Source of the DNA: Camarhynchus parvulus
Lineage: Eukaryota; Chordata; Aves; Passeriformes; Thraupidae
Reading direction: 5' to 3'
Assembly: GCF_901933205.1 (NCBI RefSeq)
Contig: NC_044581.1
Location: 14,225,501 to 14,289,500, forward strand
DNA length: 64,000 bases
Shown: one piece after another, positions 39,237 to 52,100 of the stretch
How the letters are laid out: every line of letters begins with the position of its first letter
How positions within the stretch are numbered: position 1 is the first letter of the stretch
Translations under genes and position numbers: made by a program
Notes under the pieces: generated by a model
The model's input: the letters and a program-made list of their open reading frames with translations, nothing else
Databases searched by the model: none
What the model was told of the DNA's origin: nothing

Positions 39237-39323
39237 TTTTTAGAGGGGAGGGCGTGCTGAGGTTTTTAGAACGGAGGGCGAGTAGAGGTTTCTGGAAGGG
39301 AAGGTGTGCTGGGGTTTTAGAGG
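39237..39323. repeat. 26-bp degenerate tandem repeat, about 3.3 copies
   Basis: Units of 26 bases start at 39237, 39263 and 39289, with a partial unit from 39315. Each begins with a tttttaga-like box and ends in a gtgctgagg-like box. Divergence between copies is clear, so it is older than the 15-bp repeat 0.6 kb to its left. Confidence 0.75.
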
Positions 39324-42300
39324 AACTTTAAGTCTCAACTTTGCCCGTGTACCAAACCCGGAGGCTGCTCCCGCTGCGGAGCTGTAAGCGGGACCCCGCT
39401 TGGGCCCTGCGCCTGTCCCTGAGGGGCGCTGAGCTCCCGGGCGCTGCCAGGGACAGCGAGGGACAACTGTCGCTTCCCTGGCGGTCCCCTCGGCAGCCAG
39501 CCCGTGTGTGTCCTTGGTCACGAGTCCGGAGAGCCCCGGGATAGTGCGGGGACAGGGAGCGGGGCACGGACGGGGTAAGGCTCTGCCTTGAGTTTCGTGG
39601 TTTTCCCCCTTCCTCCCTCCCTTCCTGCCCTTCCTCCGCTGCTTGGGCGCCTCTGAGCCTGGCTGGCACTTGGAAGAGCCGCAGCTGAGCTCAGGCTGCC
39701 AACAGCGGGTTCGGTAGCATCAGTCTGAGCTCCTCAAACCCTGCCCGGCCGTCTCCTTGCTCTGGGTCTGTGTGCTGAGCAGCAGTGGCGAGAAGCTTGG
39801 CAGCTCAGGCAGTCCCTGTCCCACCGGGACTGTGACATTCCTAAAGGCCCCATGTGACAGCCAGCCCCAAAATGTGCATGTGCTGAACTGGGTTCCTCAT
39901 AAGCATGGCAGGAAGGGGCTTACCAGAGCCTGCCCTCCTCACCCCAGCAGTTACAGCTTGCCGGCAGAGAGGGAGAAGCAAGCTGAAATGCCTTCAAGCA
40001 GGAAAAGGAGAGGAACTTTGTTCTTCTTGCTCTAAATGCCTGCTCGGGCAGCTGCATCCTACTTGCAGCTTGGTGAGTAAGAGCTTATGCCAGTCTTAGC
40101 TCCAGGAGAGATTTCTCAGAGCAGAGCAGAAGGAGGGAGTCAGGGAAAGCTGCAGAGAGATGAGGCTCAGGGCATTTTCTCCTGGCAGCCCTCAGCAGTG
40201 AGATCTGGGTGTCATGGACCATCCCATGTGTGGTATGCACGAGGTATGCAGTGGATACCAGGGCTGTCAGTTCTGCCTGATGGCAGGAATGGAAGGATCA
40301 GGTGGAACAGCTCTCTGCATCAGTACACCTAAGCCTTAGGTACATACAGACTTGAAAAACATACCCCAGACTTGCTGACCCGTGAGCTGAAGTTGAAATG
40401 CTGTGCCTGGCAGGCATCAACATGTCTGTTTATAATCACAAGTGAACAAGCCCGCATTGTTAAGTGTTGTGGCGTGCTTACTTCTGGAGGAGAGTGCCAA
40501 GCTGTGGTTTTTTTTTCCTTTGAACATCAGTCATATTCACTGCATAGTATTTGATCACATGCAGACCCAGCAGATCTTGATGAAAAAAACAACCTCAGGA
40601 TTCGCCATGCCAGAAACTTCTGTGAAAAGCAGCATGCCAGAAAAACACATCTTGCTGCCTTAATTTCAGCTGGGTAAGCTGCTGCTGCTGCTGCATGTGG
40701 TACATGGGCACATGTAGCACTTGCTAATAAGCACTGTGACCATGCTGACCTGACACAGCAAACTTAACCAAACAGGAAAAAAACATTTACCAAAATGAAT
40801 AAAGTAGATTAGACTTCATACCCTCACTTTGTTCCAAAGGGAGAGGCTCTCATCTCCCAGGAAAGGAGACCATAGTAACACACAGCAGTTGTCTTTATTT
40901 ACCAGATTCGCAAAGTGCTTGCATTCCAAAGCCAAACTGTGGATTATTTGCAGTGAGTCACAGTATTAACATGAAACTGGGTTTTATGTGGTCGGTCAAG
41001 CTGAGCTCTGTGTGGAACTCGGGGCAGGATGGATCTGGCTTGTGGTGGGATGTGAGGAGTCAGCCCCCCAGATGGCTGTTTCTGCCCCCCTACCTGAACA
41101 GGGATAACACAGAGTGAGTTGTCCAAGCGTAAAGGTAGGCACTGTAAGTCCCGCTTCTACAAATTTTTTTTTTTTTTTTATTATGTGTATGTGCTGTTCT
41201 CCAGTCACTTCTGCCTGAGGGGGAAGAGAGATGTGAGGAAAATATTCTGCTTTTGCATCCCACAAAAACTCCTTCAAGAAATACCCTGGGCTAGAGCAGC
41301 CAACAATTTTAGTCTTAGCAGAGAAGATTTTCCCACTACGGAGTTGGCTTTTCTTAGGTTAACTCATGGTGTTTTAACTAGGGAGCAAACCAGAGGGTGG
41401 AGGAGCAGGGACATACCTGCAGGTAGAAGTCTGATGTGTAATGAGAGCTTACCTTTGGTTTTTGCACACTACAGGATTGTGTCCAGCCCCTTCTCCTTTT
41501 GCTCCATGCAGTAAGTCCAAGAGCTTTCTGTGCAGGGACCCAGGTCAGTGCAACAGCTAAAGCTTTCACAGCAGCAGAGCTTACACTCCTCTTTGGAAAG
41601 GAGCTCAGGTTTCCTGGCTCTGTGCAGGCAAGGTCTCTATATCTGACAAAATATTTTAGTTTCCACTGGAATCTGGTGTGCAGAGATCCCTAGAAACAGT
41701 CATGTCAAGTACCATAAGTTCTTGAGAGGTTGGGCCATGCTTCTAAACTACATAAAATGAAAGAGGTAGGTGAAGAGCTCCATAACCCTGAAGCATGAGG
41801 GAGGGAAACTGGTGGGACTGCTTTGGTTTTTATCCCATTTGGTATTGCTGGTCCCCAAAGTTCTTGACAGTATATTATTGCATTCACAGTGTTTGCACAC
41901 CAAGGATCCCAAGCTGTAATTTGAGTTTTTCCTTTATTATTTGTGTGCTCATCTTTCACACAGAAACTCCTCAGCCAGGGATTTGTGGAGAGGCCACATC
42001 CCAGGATAGGTGGGAGTCTGGGTAACCCTAGTCAGGGAGTTTGTGGACAACAGTTTGTCCTGTCTGTTTGTTCTTCAGCCTCATTTGTGTATTTGTGAGG
42101 GAGAGGGTAAAAACACCTGGTGCTTATTGCAGCAGGACATCTCCTCGCCCTGCACAGATGCACTCAGGCTGATGGAGCCACGCTGGGAATGGAGGCTCTC
42201 TCCTCTCTGATGACAAGCAACAGAGTCCTGGCCCAGCTGCTGCACGTTGTGCCATGGCAGGTTGGCTGGGCAGTGCTGTCAGCCCCTGCTGCTGCAGGCA

Positions 42301-43855
42301 GCCCCTGGATTCCCCCTCTGGCTGCAGCCTGGCCAGAGCACTCAGTGAGTGTGAAGTGCCCACCCACGTGAGTGGATGTGCCCAGCAGTGCCCAGCCCCA
42401 CCCAGTGCACTCCTGGGCTTTGAGGCCCTGAGGATTCACATCCCCCCTCCAGCTCGAGGGGGTTCCCGAGGAAGGCAGCTCTCCAGGAGCACTCAGTGCC
42501 TCTCAGTGAAAGCTGTTCCTGTAGGCTGGGTCACTCCATTTAGGTCTGCCATGGCTAAACCTTGTGCCTTTTCACCCTAGAGAAGGAAGCTCTGGGAACT
42601 CAGAGGAATTGCCCGGTCTGTCTGCCAGATGGGTCATCTGAGAGGTGCATGGTGTGCAGCAGCTCTGTGGTTTCCCTTCCAGCACAGCAAAGGGGTGACT
42701 GGGGGTGAGGAGCAAGGGTAGAATGTCCCACACACACAGGACCAGGCATGTTGTCATCCTCCTCTTCCCTCCAGCCTCCTTGGCAGCAGGGACTCTGGGC
42801 AAGGAGCACAGGGATAGCAGTGGAGAGCAGCTCTGCATGAGTGCTTCCATCAACCAGCAGCAGCAACCAGGGTAACAGCACATGGCCCTGTGATGTGCCT
42901 TGTGATGGCTGAGCTACCTCTGTGCAGGAGGAAATGACTCACATTGCCATGGCCAACTGGCCTTGGGCAGCACCCTCCAGCCTGCAAGGGGCAGGGAGCA
43001 AATCCACTGACAGGGAGCACCTGCCTTACTGCAGCCTGCCAAGAGCCAGCAGCTGCTTTCACTTCAGGCTTACCCTTACCTTTGTTCCTGCTAGAACAAA
43101 GCACAGCACAATGTCAAACCCCCAGACTGTGTGAGAAGGAGGGTGCAGAGGTGTGGGAGAGATGAGTGTGCTGCATTCCACTTCCCCTTCAGCAGAGCTG
43201 ACTGTTTTCAGAATGATGTGTCTTGCATTTGGAAGCACTGTCAGTCCTGGGATAACAGAGGAAAGGCTTAGCTCCTGTGGGTTTATTCACATCATGAGGG
43301 CTTTTTAAATTTCTTCTTTTTACCCTTTTGGTCATGCATGGAAGAGGTGATACCACAGAGTTTTCTTTTGTTCCTGCCTCAGCTCTGGCCCAAAATGGAG
43401 TTGGGGGGGGGTGTGTGTCTGTAAGCAATCCTTGAGAAAGCAGATTTGCAGTCAGAAATGGGAGCCTTGTTCTCAAGACCCTTTGCTGCAGATCTATGGA
43501 TCTGTATAAAATCAGGTTCAGACCAAGCAGCTTTCTTTTCTAAGGGCACACAGGGAGACTGGTAAAAAGCACAACCAGGAAGACCTGGCTCTGCCTTCAA
43601 GGGCTTCCACTGCTGCAAATTGAACCATCCCAGTACAGCCTGGGCTGTTGCAAAATGAGGTCAGAAAGTTTGAAGATTTTATTTAGAAAGGTAACAAACT
43701 AAAGCCAGGAGTGCTCAGGAGATCACCGGTAGCCTCAGATTGCATCAGGAGCATCTCACCTGTGCATCCACTGGCTACTCACCCTCACCCTGGTGCAGAT
43801 GCCTGCAGTTTCACCTCTTCCCTCTGTGTTTTCCTCTCTGCAGAGGGAGCTGGAC

Positions 43856-44677
43856 ATGATGGACCACCTTGCAAACACGGAGATCAACAGCCAGCGCATC
43901 GCTGCTGTGGAGAACTGCTTTGGGGCTTCTGGGCAGCCCTTAGCCTTGCCGGGCAGGGTGCTCCTGGGAGAAGGGATTTTAACCAAGGAATGCCGCAAGA
44001 AGCCAAAGCCTCGCATCTTTTTCCTTTTCAATGACATCCTGGTCTACGGCAGCATCATCATCAACAAAAGGAAGTACAACTCCCAGCACATCATCCCCCT
44101 TGAAGATGTCACTCTGGAGATGCTGCCAGACACCCTGCAGATGAAGAACCGCTGGATGATCAAAACCTCCAAGAAGTCCTTTGTGGTTTCTGCAGCCTCC
44201 CTGACAGAGAGGAAGGAGTGGATCAGCCACCTGGAGGAGTGCATCAAGCACCTGCTGAGCAAGACGGGCCGGCAGCCCTGCAGGGAGCCCGCGGCCCCCT
44301 GGATCCCAGACAAGGCCACGGACATCTGCATGCGCTGCACGCACACCAAGTTCTCCACGCTCACCCGCAGGCACCACTGCCGCAAGTGCGGCTTCGTCGT
44401 GTGCGCCGACTGCTCCAGGCAGAGGTTCCTGATGCCCAGGCTGTCCCCCAAGCCCCTGAGGGTCTGCAACCTGTGCTACAGGCAGCTGCTGGCAGAGAAG
44501 AAGAAGGAGGCAGAGGCGGATCGGAGGCAGGTGGAGCCCATCCCCTCTGCCATGCAGGGCTACGAGCCCTCCAGCGGCGACGACAGCGACAAGTCTGATG
44601 ATGAGAAAGCTGAGCAGTGGCCAGCTGACACAGAGTTTTATACCTCACAGGTATCCTGGTCATCTTTCCACAGCTGA
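43856..44677 (+). CDS. PLEKHF1: PLEKHF1 (Phafin-1/LAPF), PH and FYVE domain protein
   Basis: One exon encodes 273 residues (human about 279). The protein binds phosphatidylinositol 3-phosphate on endosomes and lysosomes and has roles in autophagy and lysosome-linked apoptosis. The PH domain covers about 35-131 (GEGILTKECRKK, then IFFLFNDILVYG, ending EWISHLEECI). The FYVE zinc finger covers about 148-211 and has all signature parts: WIPD (149-152), RRHHCR (171-176), RVC (202-204), and eight zinc ligands C158, C161, C175, C178, C183, C186, C204 and C207. An acidic serine-rich stretch (about 239-252) precedes the C-terminus, which ends FHS as in human. The start is the first of two adjacent ATGs, which aligns with human MVDHLANTEI. 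The acceptor ending 43843 leaves 12 untranslated bases in this exon. The frame is open upstream of the ATG only through the intron. Confidence 0.97.
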   Translation: MMDHLANTEINSQRIAAVENCFGASGQPLALPGRVLLGEGILTKECRKKPKPRIFFLFNDILVYGSIIINKRKYNSQHIIPLEDVTLEMLPDTLQMKNRWMIKTSKKSFVVSAASLTERKEWISHLEECIKHLLSKTGRQPCREPAAPWIPDKATDICMRCTHTKFSTLTRRHHCRKCGFVVCADCSRQRFLMPRLSPKPLRVCNLCYRQLLAEKKKEAEADRRQVEPIPSAMQGYEPSSGDDSDKSDDEKAEQWPADTEFYTSQVSWSSFHS

Positions 44678-46105
44678 CCTCCCTGGGAGCTGGTCATGTT
44701 TATACACTGGGAAGCCAACCTCTGGCCTCCAGTGCGTGTCCTTCTCAATGGTTTCTCTGAAGGCTGTGCCTAGGTAGGTGGGTCTTGGCCCCTGTGTGTG
44801 GTGTCAGAGCTGAGACAAGGTTTCCCCTCTGAGAACGTCTCATATGATGTGAGCACAGAGAGAATAGCTCAGTGAAGAGCATTGGGGCAGCACCCTGTGG
44901 ATAAGTCTTGGCCAAATAAGCTCACCTTCAGTGCCTTATTCTTCCTTTCTGCTAGAACATCTCTTGTTTGAAATGGTTTGAGATTGGCTCTTGGGAGGAA
45001 AAGGAGCATGAAATCCCAGAGTGGAACACATTGGCCTGCTCACCGTGTGTTCCTCTGTCACAGCAAGGGCCACTCTGGATGTCCCTTTCCATGAGCATTC
45101 TGAGGTTCTCACTGCAAGCATGCCAGTCTGAGGGAATAGCTGCTCATCCCTGCACAGTACGGCCAGCACTGGATTCCCTGTGTTCTCAAGTTGGAAACAC
45201 TAGAGAATGGTACTTGGAATGCAGGGGGCTTGTGTGGGGCTCAGTGTGAGCCTCAGCAAAGCACTGGAGCATCCAGCTCTCTCACATGGAAAGAGGCCAT
45301 GCCAGTGGTACTGGGCCAGGAGGAGGGAGGGGAGGGCAAAGGGACAGGGAAAATGACCCTGAGCAGTGAAATATGGAGAGAGGTACTGGAGTTCACTCAA
45401 CTGAGTGCAGAGCCCAGATCTCAAACACAGGCAGTTATACCAGATTACTAGAAACTTGAAAATCTCAAGCCTATCAGGTAAAAGGAGAGCCCAGGGAAGA
45501 CTTGTTAAAAGTCTGTAAAAATCCAGGGAAAAGCCCCAAATTAAGATCCTGTGAAGTACAGCACTTCTGCTTCTCCTTCCCTCCTGGGCTGCTGCCCAAG
45601 GCATCAGATTCTCACTTGTGCGCTCACCTCCTGCCTTATCAGTCTCACAAGTCCAAAGTTAAGGTCCTTTATGTACTTCAAGGATGAGAGCCAAAGACTT
45701 TACAGTTTACTTGAGATCAACTTTGAAGTTCAAATTCAGTTAGAAATAAACTGTGTTTATTCAAGTATTCTATCATAATGTAGCAAGGGAGTAAATATAG
45801 AGGAAATCAGACAACAGCAATTGTTTTGCAGCAGGCATTTCTACAAACTCCATTATTACTTTTAGTATATTTTTAATTGTATATTTTGTGGTCTGGAAAA
45901 GCAACATGGCTGGGAATACACTGCCAATGTTGTAAAATGTTTCCTTACCATGACCTGTTTCAAGCAGAGCATTGCTTGACAGGTGGCCATGTGTTTTTTT
46001 AAATTTCAGTTCAAGATAATTATTCTTACTCTCCTTTATAAACTGCTACTGTTCCAGTGAATTTGTATCACTTGACTGTGTGAATAAAGATACTGCCAAC
46101 AGGAA
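44678..46105 (+). other. PLEKHF1: PLEKHF1 3'UTR
   Basis: About 1.4 kb after the stop codon, becoming AT-rich towards 46 kb. The end is uncertain because there are three candidate poly(A) signals; open frames in it are short and unrecognisable. Confidence 0.55.
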
Positions 46106-46130
46106 GGAGCCAGGCAAAGAGGACAATAAA
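45745..46130 (+). terminator. PLEKHF1: PLEKHF1 candidate poly(A) signals
   Basis: AATAAA occurs at 45745-45750, 46083-46088 and 46125-46130. The first is followed by ctgtgtttattc, a plausible downstream element; the second lies at the end of the AT-rich UTR-like block. I favour 45745 or 46083 but cannot choose from sequence alone. Confidence 0.5.
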
Positions 46131-49100
46131 GCATGTTATTATTGAACAAAGGTCTTAAAAAGAGCTGGGATCCAGGCCTGGCCAGCCCAGCAAAAGAGGT
46201 GACTCCTCAGGTGTGGGGAGACTGCTCTGGTTTCTGTTTACTCCTTGGAGGTAAGGGCATCAAATCTGATGCTTCCTTTCTATTTATACCCTGTTGTTGT
46301 CTGACAGGCTTTCCCAGGTCTCCTGCAATCCCTGCAGTAGTCTGTATTAACTGGAACAGTCTTTTTCCGGTGGGGACACAGCTCAGATTGGGCCAGCAAA
46401 CCTTATGACCTAAGCAGATGTTTTTGGGCTTTAAAGCAATAAGTACACCGAGTTCTGTTTTTTCCATCCCTCTCCAGACTTAGTTCCTAACTCTGCACAG
46501 CAGTGATTGTTTTTACAATGCCTCCCACCCACCAGAAGGGTGTACATGCTATGCAAACAGAAAATGACCTTAAAAATAAACAGCCATTAGAGTGGTTCAC
46601 GAGCCAAAAATAGCCCAGCTGCTGAGTCTGCATCCAATCAGAAACGTAGTGCAGTTTGAAACCTAATCCTTAGTTCAGTTAGAGATCAGCTTACTTTGAG
46701 TGTTCGAAGGTCTTACTACTGCCAGCCCCAAAAGACCTATGAACTGCTTTTATGCTCTAATGAGGGACAGGCACTCCTCTAAAGAATGCCTTCTTGGTGA
46801 GCAAAAGCTTTTCTTAATCACAGCAGGGGAAAAAAAATCAGAATAAACCACCAAAAACAACCCAGCCCCTTTTTCTGGTGTATGCTGCTGATGGCTTCTG
46901 GGGAAATGTACACATCTTCCACCAACTGCAAGCCCCAAGAAACCAAGCAATTCTTAAACTTTTAATGCCTATGGTAAAAGGATCCTGCCCAGGAAAACAT
47001 GGGGAAATTTAAACAAAGCCTCTCTCCCACTTCCTGAAGTTCTCTTGTGGAACTCAGCACTGGGATTAGAGCCTGGGGCTCCTGGCTTCTGGCCTGCTGA
47101 ACACATGGATTTTAAATCACAGGCTGTGTGCTGTTACAGTCCAGCATGGAGTTTTCCAGCTTGATTCTATCTCCAGTGCATTAATAGGGCATTTCCTGAT
47201 GGTTTGTGCTCTCTCTATTTTAGCTAAATAAAGCCCTTAGCAGAGATCCATTCCAGTTTGCAGCCCCACATGGCCAGGAAGAGCAGCAGTGCTCCTCTTG
47301 GGGAACATCTGCAGGCTGGAGGGTTTGTGGGGTCACAGCCTCCTCCTGAAGGGGTCCCAGACATCAGCTGTGGGGTGATGTGCCAGAAGAGGTTCCTTGC
47401 TCAACCCCTGCCTGAAGGTGCCACAGCCCAAAGGGCACAGCAGGGTGAAGGTGTCCCCACTGCACACCCACACTATCCTCTCCAGAGTTGGTTACAAGGG
47501 GAGGAAGAGGATGGCACTGGTGCAGCAGCCAGTCAGGAAAGCTTAAGAGAAGGTAATGGGGAGATTTGCTCTGCAAATAAACTGAAAGGATCAAAAAGGT
47601 TCCAGGAAAGCTGTGTGTCCTGCTGTCCCAAGGCACAGCTCAGGCACACCCCAGCTCCCAGCACGTGCTGACTCAGCATTCACGAGCACTCAGGAGGGAG
47701 AAGTGAGCCAGCTGCTCCAATGGAGTCTTGCTCCCAGTTACTCAAGCCCTCAGTTTCTATCCAAGCTGGATTTCTGGCTCTGCCACAGCTCACAGCCTCT
47801 TCCAACTCACTGCTGCTGCAAGGCAGTTTCTCATGTTCCTCACTCTGCCTGGGTTTTGATTAGGGGGAGGAACTGAGTACACACGGTCCCAGCTGCTCCT
47901 GAGCTGCAAAGTGCTGTCTCCAGTGAAAAGCACAGGCTTCTGTTTCCCAACCTTTCTGCCATGGACCTTTAAGGATGGTGCTGGCAGGAAGGAGATGTTG
48001 CACTGCTGTCCCACATGGTGGACACAAAACAGAAACCCTTGCCCAAGGCCTGTGTGCTGGAGATGGTGTCCAGGGCCCAGGACAGGAGCACAGGCTGCAC
48101 ACCAGGGGTACAGCACTGCAGGGCAGTACCCAGCCAGCTCTGCTTTATGTTCCCTGTCACAGGCACAACAACCCCAGTGCCATGCAGGTGTTTGGGAGAA
48201 GCCTCTCCTGCCTGTGACCTGGTTCATAAAACCTCCAAACACAGCCCCTGCTGGGCTCCTGTGCTGCAGGTGGAAGAGAGGAGGCACTGTGAAGGGCTGG
48301 TGAACCCCCAGCAACACCAAAGCTGGCATTTGACTTCAGTTCCAGGGAGAGCCAGAAATGCAAAGGAGCAAGAAGCAAGTTTTCTGTAAACCTTGAGGTT
48401 CACTGCCCAGGGTGAGCCACCCAGCCTCCCAGTCTGTTACTGCAGGGAGGGGAGAGAAAGAGGAGGAGGGCAGCTAGAGATAAGGTTTTCCTTCAGCAAA
48501 GCTCCATCGTGCAGCACCTTCTGTTGCACACACCTGGGCAGAGCATCTGCTGCTGGCAGCCACCCTGCTGCCTGTGATCCTGCTGCCCAGGCTGCCCCGT
48601 GCAGCGAGGCCAACGTCTCCTCTTTTAAAATCATAAACACAATGTGTTTTGGTGACAGCCTATGGAAAAAATGGATTTGAGAAGGAAAAAGCATTAACTG
48701 AAGGCCAGGCAGATCTCTTCCCCTCTAACAGCAACAAGAAAAAAAATTCACGTTTTTTAAAAGAAGAGTTATTAAATAAGGTAAAACCAGAGCCTTAGTG
48801 GCTTCATAGAGAAAGGATTTCCAGAGTGCTTTCAGGAGTGCCCCTCACAGGCTCAAACAGCTCCAGTGGTGGGGTGAGAGTCAGAGCCAACCCACAACCC
48901 ACAGCCACCAGCACCCAGGTCACAGCTTCCTGGCTTGTGTCAGAGCCTCTGACTTGATGAGTGCTCAGCAGCAAGTTCCAGACAAACTGACCTCAGTCTC
49001 TAGATCCTGCCCAAAATGTCCTTGAGCACACCTGGTTCCTGTTTGAGCAGCTCCTGAGAGCCAGGTGCTGTTCATAGGCCAGAAGTGTCTCACATGCAGA

Positions 49101-52100
49101 GCCTGGGAGCAGCCCTGCTCCCCAGTGCCAGCAGCCTGCCCTGCACAGCTCCTGGGCAGCAGGGAGCTCCCAGCACTGCAGGGCTCTGCTCTGGCTGGCA
49201 GCCTCCAGCTGCTCTCCTGACACACTCCCAAGCTCAGCTGTGTGCAGGGGAGCAGAGGCAGCAGTGCTGCTGTGCACTGACCCTGCTGCAAGGGCCCTCT
49301 GCAGCACAGCTTCCTGCTGGGCTCAGACAGGGCATCGCCTCCCCCCACAGCTCAGCAGAGGTGCCTGGTGTCAGCACATCCATCCTGCAGCGTGTGAGGC
49401 TGCGTTTGTTCACTCACAGCACCAGGCTGGAGGCAGACACAGCCCTGCAGGCTGAGCAAGCCCCTCTGGCTGTGCTGGTCCCACAGGCACTGGGGATGTC
49501 ACACTGCAGCCATCTGTGTGCAAGGAGACAGCTCTAATGATGAGAGGCTCTGCAGAATCCATTGGCAGAGAGCTGTTCATCTGGGGACAGTGACAAATAG
49601 AGGCTGTCACACTTGGCTGCTTCAGGACTTCACAGTCCTGCTGCTGCTCCCTATAATGCCACATTTGGAGAGGTGTTACCTCCAGAAAAACGGGATCTGG
49701 AATGCAGCTGGTGCAGCCCTGGAGCAGGGGCAGCCCTTTCAGGACAGCCTGGAGCCTGAGGACAGCCCTCTGGAGCAGCAGCAAGTGAGCACCCCTCCCA
49801 GCAGCTGCAGCCTCCCTCTGCTCAGGGACACTCAACAGCCAAAGCCCAGCCATGGCTGTGGCACAGCAGGGATCCAAAAGGATGTGTTTGTTGGTTGAGA
49901 CCTTACAAGTCAGAGCTCCACAGAGCTTCCCCCATTTCAGCACCCTCACCCCTTAGGAGAACCATCCGGGCAGTGCAGGAAGAGTGGGGGAGCTCCCAGC
50001 ACTGGAAATGCTGCTCCCCTTGGGAACTGGGGAAGGGTCCTGGGCTGGAACCTGGCAGAGAAGCTGGGCATTGCCCAAGCACCCTGGACACAGACTGTGA
50101 CAGGCTGCTCCAGAACAGATGGGGCTTTAACAGCTCTCTGGAGGCTCAGCACCTCCTGGCCAGCTCTGCCTCCCACTCAGAGCACTGGAACTTTCTCCTC
50201 CTGCTCATCCTCCCCACCAGAATTTGCCTCTGGAGGCTGGAGCTTCCTGGGGCCAGCTCATCCAGCTACAAAGGGACAAGGCTGCAAGCAGGGCCTCCCT
50301 CCCAGCTCTCCCAGCCCTGCACAGCAGGCACCTCTCTGAGCTGGAGAGTTCCTGGCTGCAGGTTTAGCAGTGACAGCAAGACAGGGGAAGAGAAGGAGCT
50401 TGTTTAATATATAGAAATATATATATATATAAAGAGAGATTCTGCAAAACAAAGCAATAGCATGATCATATCTTAATACAACTTCCACTTTGAAAGGGTG
50501 TGAATAAAGATTTCCCTCTTTAAAATTCCCCTAGTCGGTTGTGGTAGCTTGAAGACATTTCCTCTGTGGTGCAAGTAATAAAGGCATTTGGTTTAATTTC
50601 AAGTTGATATTGCAGTTTTGAGGTCATGAAGTAACTGATTGCAACTGATGGGCCTGGAGAGGTCAGGTCCTCTGCTTAATCACTTCTTTGCACATGGGAA
50701 AGCAGTGAGAGAGGAAGGCCCCACTCCTGAGCAGAATAAAAGACACAAAGGCAAATGGGCAGGTCTTCCCCAGCACAGGAAACCCCTTTTGTACAGCACA
50801 GAAAATGCCATGCTTTTTTCAGAGTGTGATTGCTTTGGCAGTCCCTATGCTGTGTTTTACTCACAGCAGCACATATGCTGGCACAGCACTGCAGGAACTG
50901 GGAGAACATGAAAGCAGTCTGACTAACCCAGAGCCAGAGTTCCTATCCCAGATCATGAGGGACAGCACTGAAGAGGCACCTACACAGCAATACTTCTGCT
51001 GCTTTAGTCTCCTGTCAGCCTGCTGAGAAACTTGTGGAGGCACTGGTTGGTGTGACCAGTGCTCACTCTCAATCTGCCTAATCACTTGCTGAACACATTT
51101 TTGTTTTGGCACTTGGAGCATCCTGTGCCAATGAGCTCCACAATTCCCTGTCCCACTGTGTGAACAAGCACTTCCCTCACCTCTGCCAGTTCAGGGGGTG
51201 CACCCTGCCTTCTACAGCACAGTATTGCTCTCCTGTTCAGCTCTGTGCCAGTCACAGCTGTGGCAAAGTCTCCCCCATTAGTGCCTTTTCCAGGTGGAAC
51301 AGTTTAAACCAGCCCATCTCTCTTCACACAGGTGCCCTCCCATACAGAGTTATCCTTCTCTGTCTCCCTCACAGCCCTGCCATGCCCTCTGTGGCTCCCA
51401 AAGGACAAACACCAGCGTTCCAAGCAGGCTGCACAGACTATCCGAGATGTGGCAGCTACCTGGGTTTGTTCAGTGACCTAACTACATTTACTTCTTGGTT
51501 TCCTTTCCCACCTGTCCTACCTTTCTTGCTGCCTTCTGACTCACTGCTGAGCACTGTCAGAAATCTGTCCAGTGACCTCAGGCCCCTTCCTGAGAGAAAT
51601 CAGGTCAGCACTGTGTGGTCAGGGTTACCCTCCTGGTGGCACTTACCAACACGCAGGGTTCTGCTGACTGCAGGCTCGTGGCAATGTCTGCAGCTGCTAG
51701 CAAGCACTGGGGTGCTGTGGAAGGTGCCTTTGCTGCCCACTAAGGTTTTGAAATCTTGCAGATAAAGCAGAGCATCTCCTCTATTCCTCCCCACAGCAGC
51801 ACAGCACAGCGTGACCTTGTTTTTGTTGTGACACTCCACACCAGGACGATCCTGTTCCTAGAACAGAGCAGCTGCAGCACAGAGCTGGGGCTCTTGGGCT
51901 AAGCCCAGCAGTGCCCGGGTTTGACTCAGGAGCACTGGGACTGCATCCTCTGGGCAGGGCTGGGAGATGGAGCTGCTGAAGAACACTGCAACCACATCAT
52001 CAAACACTTGGCACGTGCAGCTCTCCATGAATATCTGAGGTTCCCAAGGACAAGCCAAGGCTAACCAGAGGACAGGACATGGGGCAGCTCTGAAGCTGGC

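Larger units (their letters stand above)
38640..39560 (+). promoter_or_regulatory. PLEKHF1: PLEKHF1 CpG-island promoter
   Basis: About 0.9 kb of very high G+C with dense CpG, the second such island in the window, 4.3 kb upstream of the single PLEKHF1 coding exon. It holds an inverted CCAAT box (ATTGG, 38772-38776) and GC boxes (gggcgg near 38790). In human, PLEKHF1 has a non-coding first exon far upstream of its coding exon, which fits. Long open frames in all directions here result from scarcity of stop codons in GC-rich DNA. Confidence 0.7.
38879..43843 (+). other. PLEKHF1: PLEKHF1 intron 1 (predicted)
   Basis: About 5 kb between the predicted donor and a strong acceptor (tttcctctctgcag ending 43843). 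It contains the tandem repeats near 39.1-39.3 kb, a T16 run at 41164-41179 and a short G8 run near 43404. I see no further coding exon. Confidence 0.5.

Noticed and set aside
38593..39260. Several open frames of 130-214 codons in the PLEKHF1 CpG island
   Set aside because: Overlapping frames on both strands, Gly/Arg/Pro-rich, with repeats caused by the 15-bp minisatellite; no conserved domain.
43979..44598. Open frames of 100-140 codons on other frames of the PLEKHF1 exon
   Set aside because: Shadows of the PLEKHF1 coding sequence, which has intact PH and FYVE motifs in its own frame.
47790..48329. 179-codon minus-strand open frame
   Set aside because: No recognisable domain, and overlapping frames of similar size on the other strand suggest composition effects.
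51106..51765. 219-codon plus-strand open frame
   Set aside because: It begins at a TTG codon, has no familiar motif and no splice or promoter signals.
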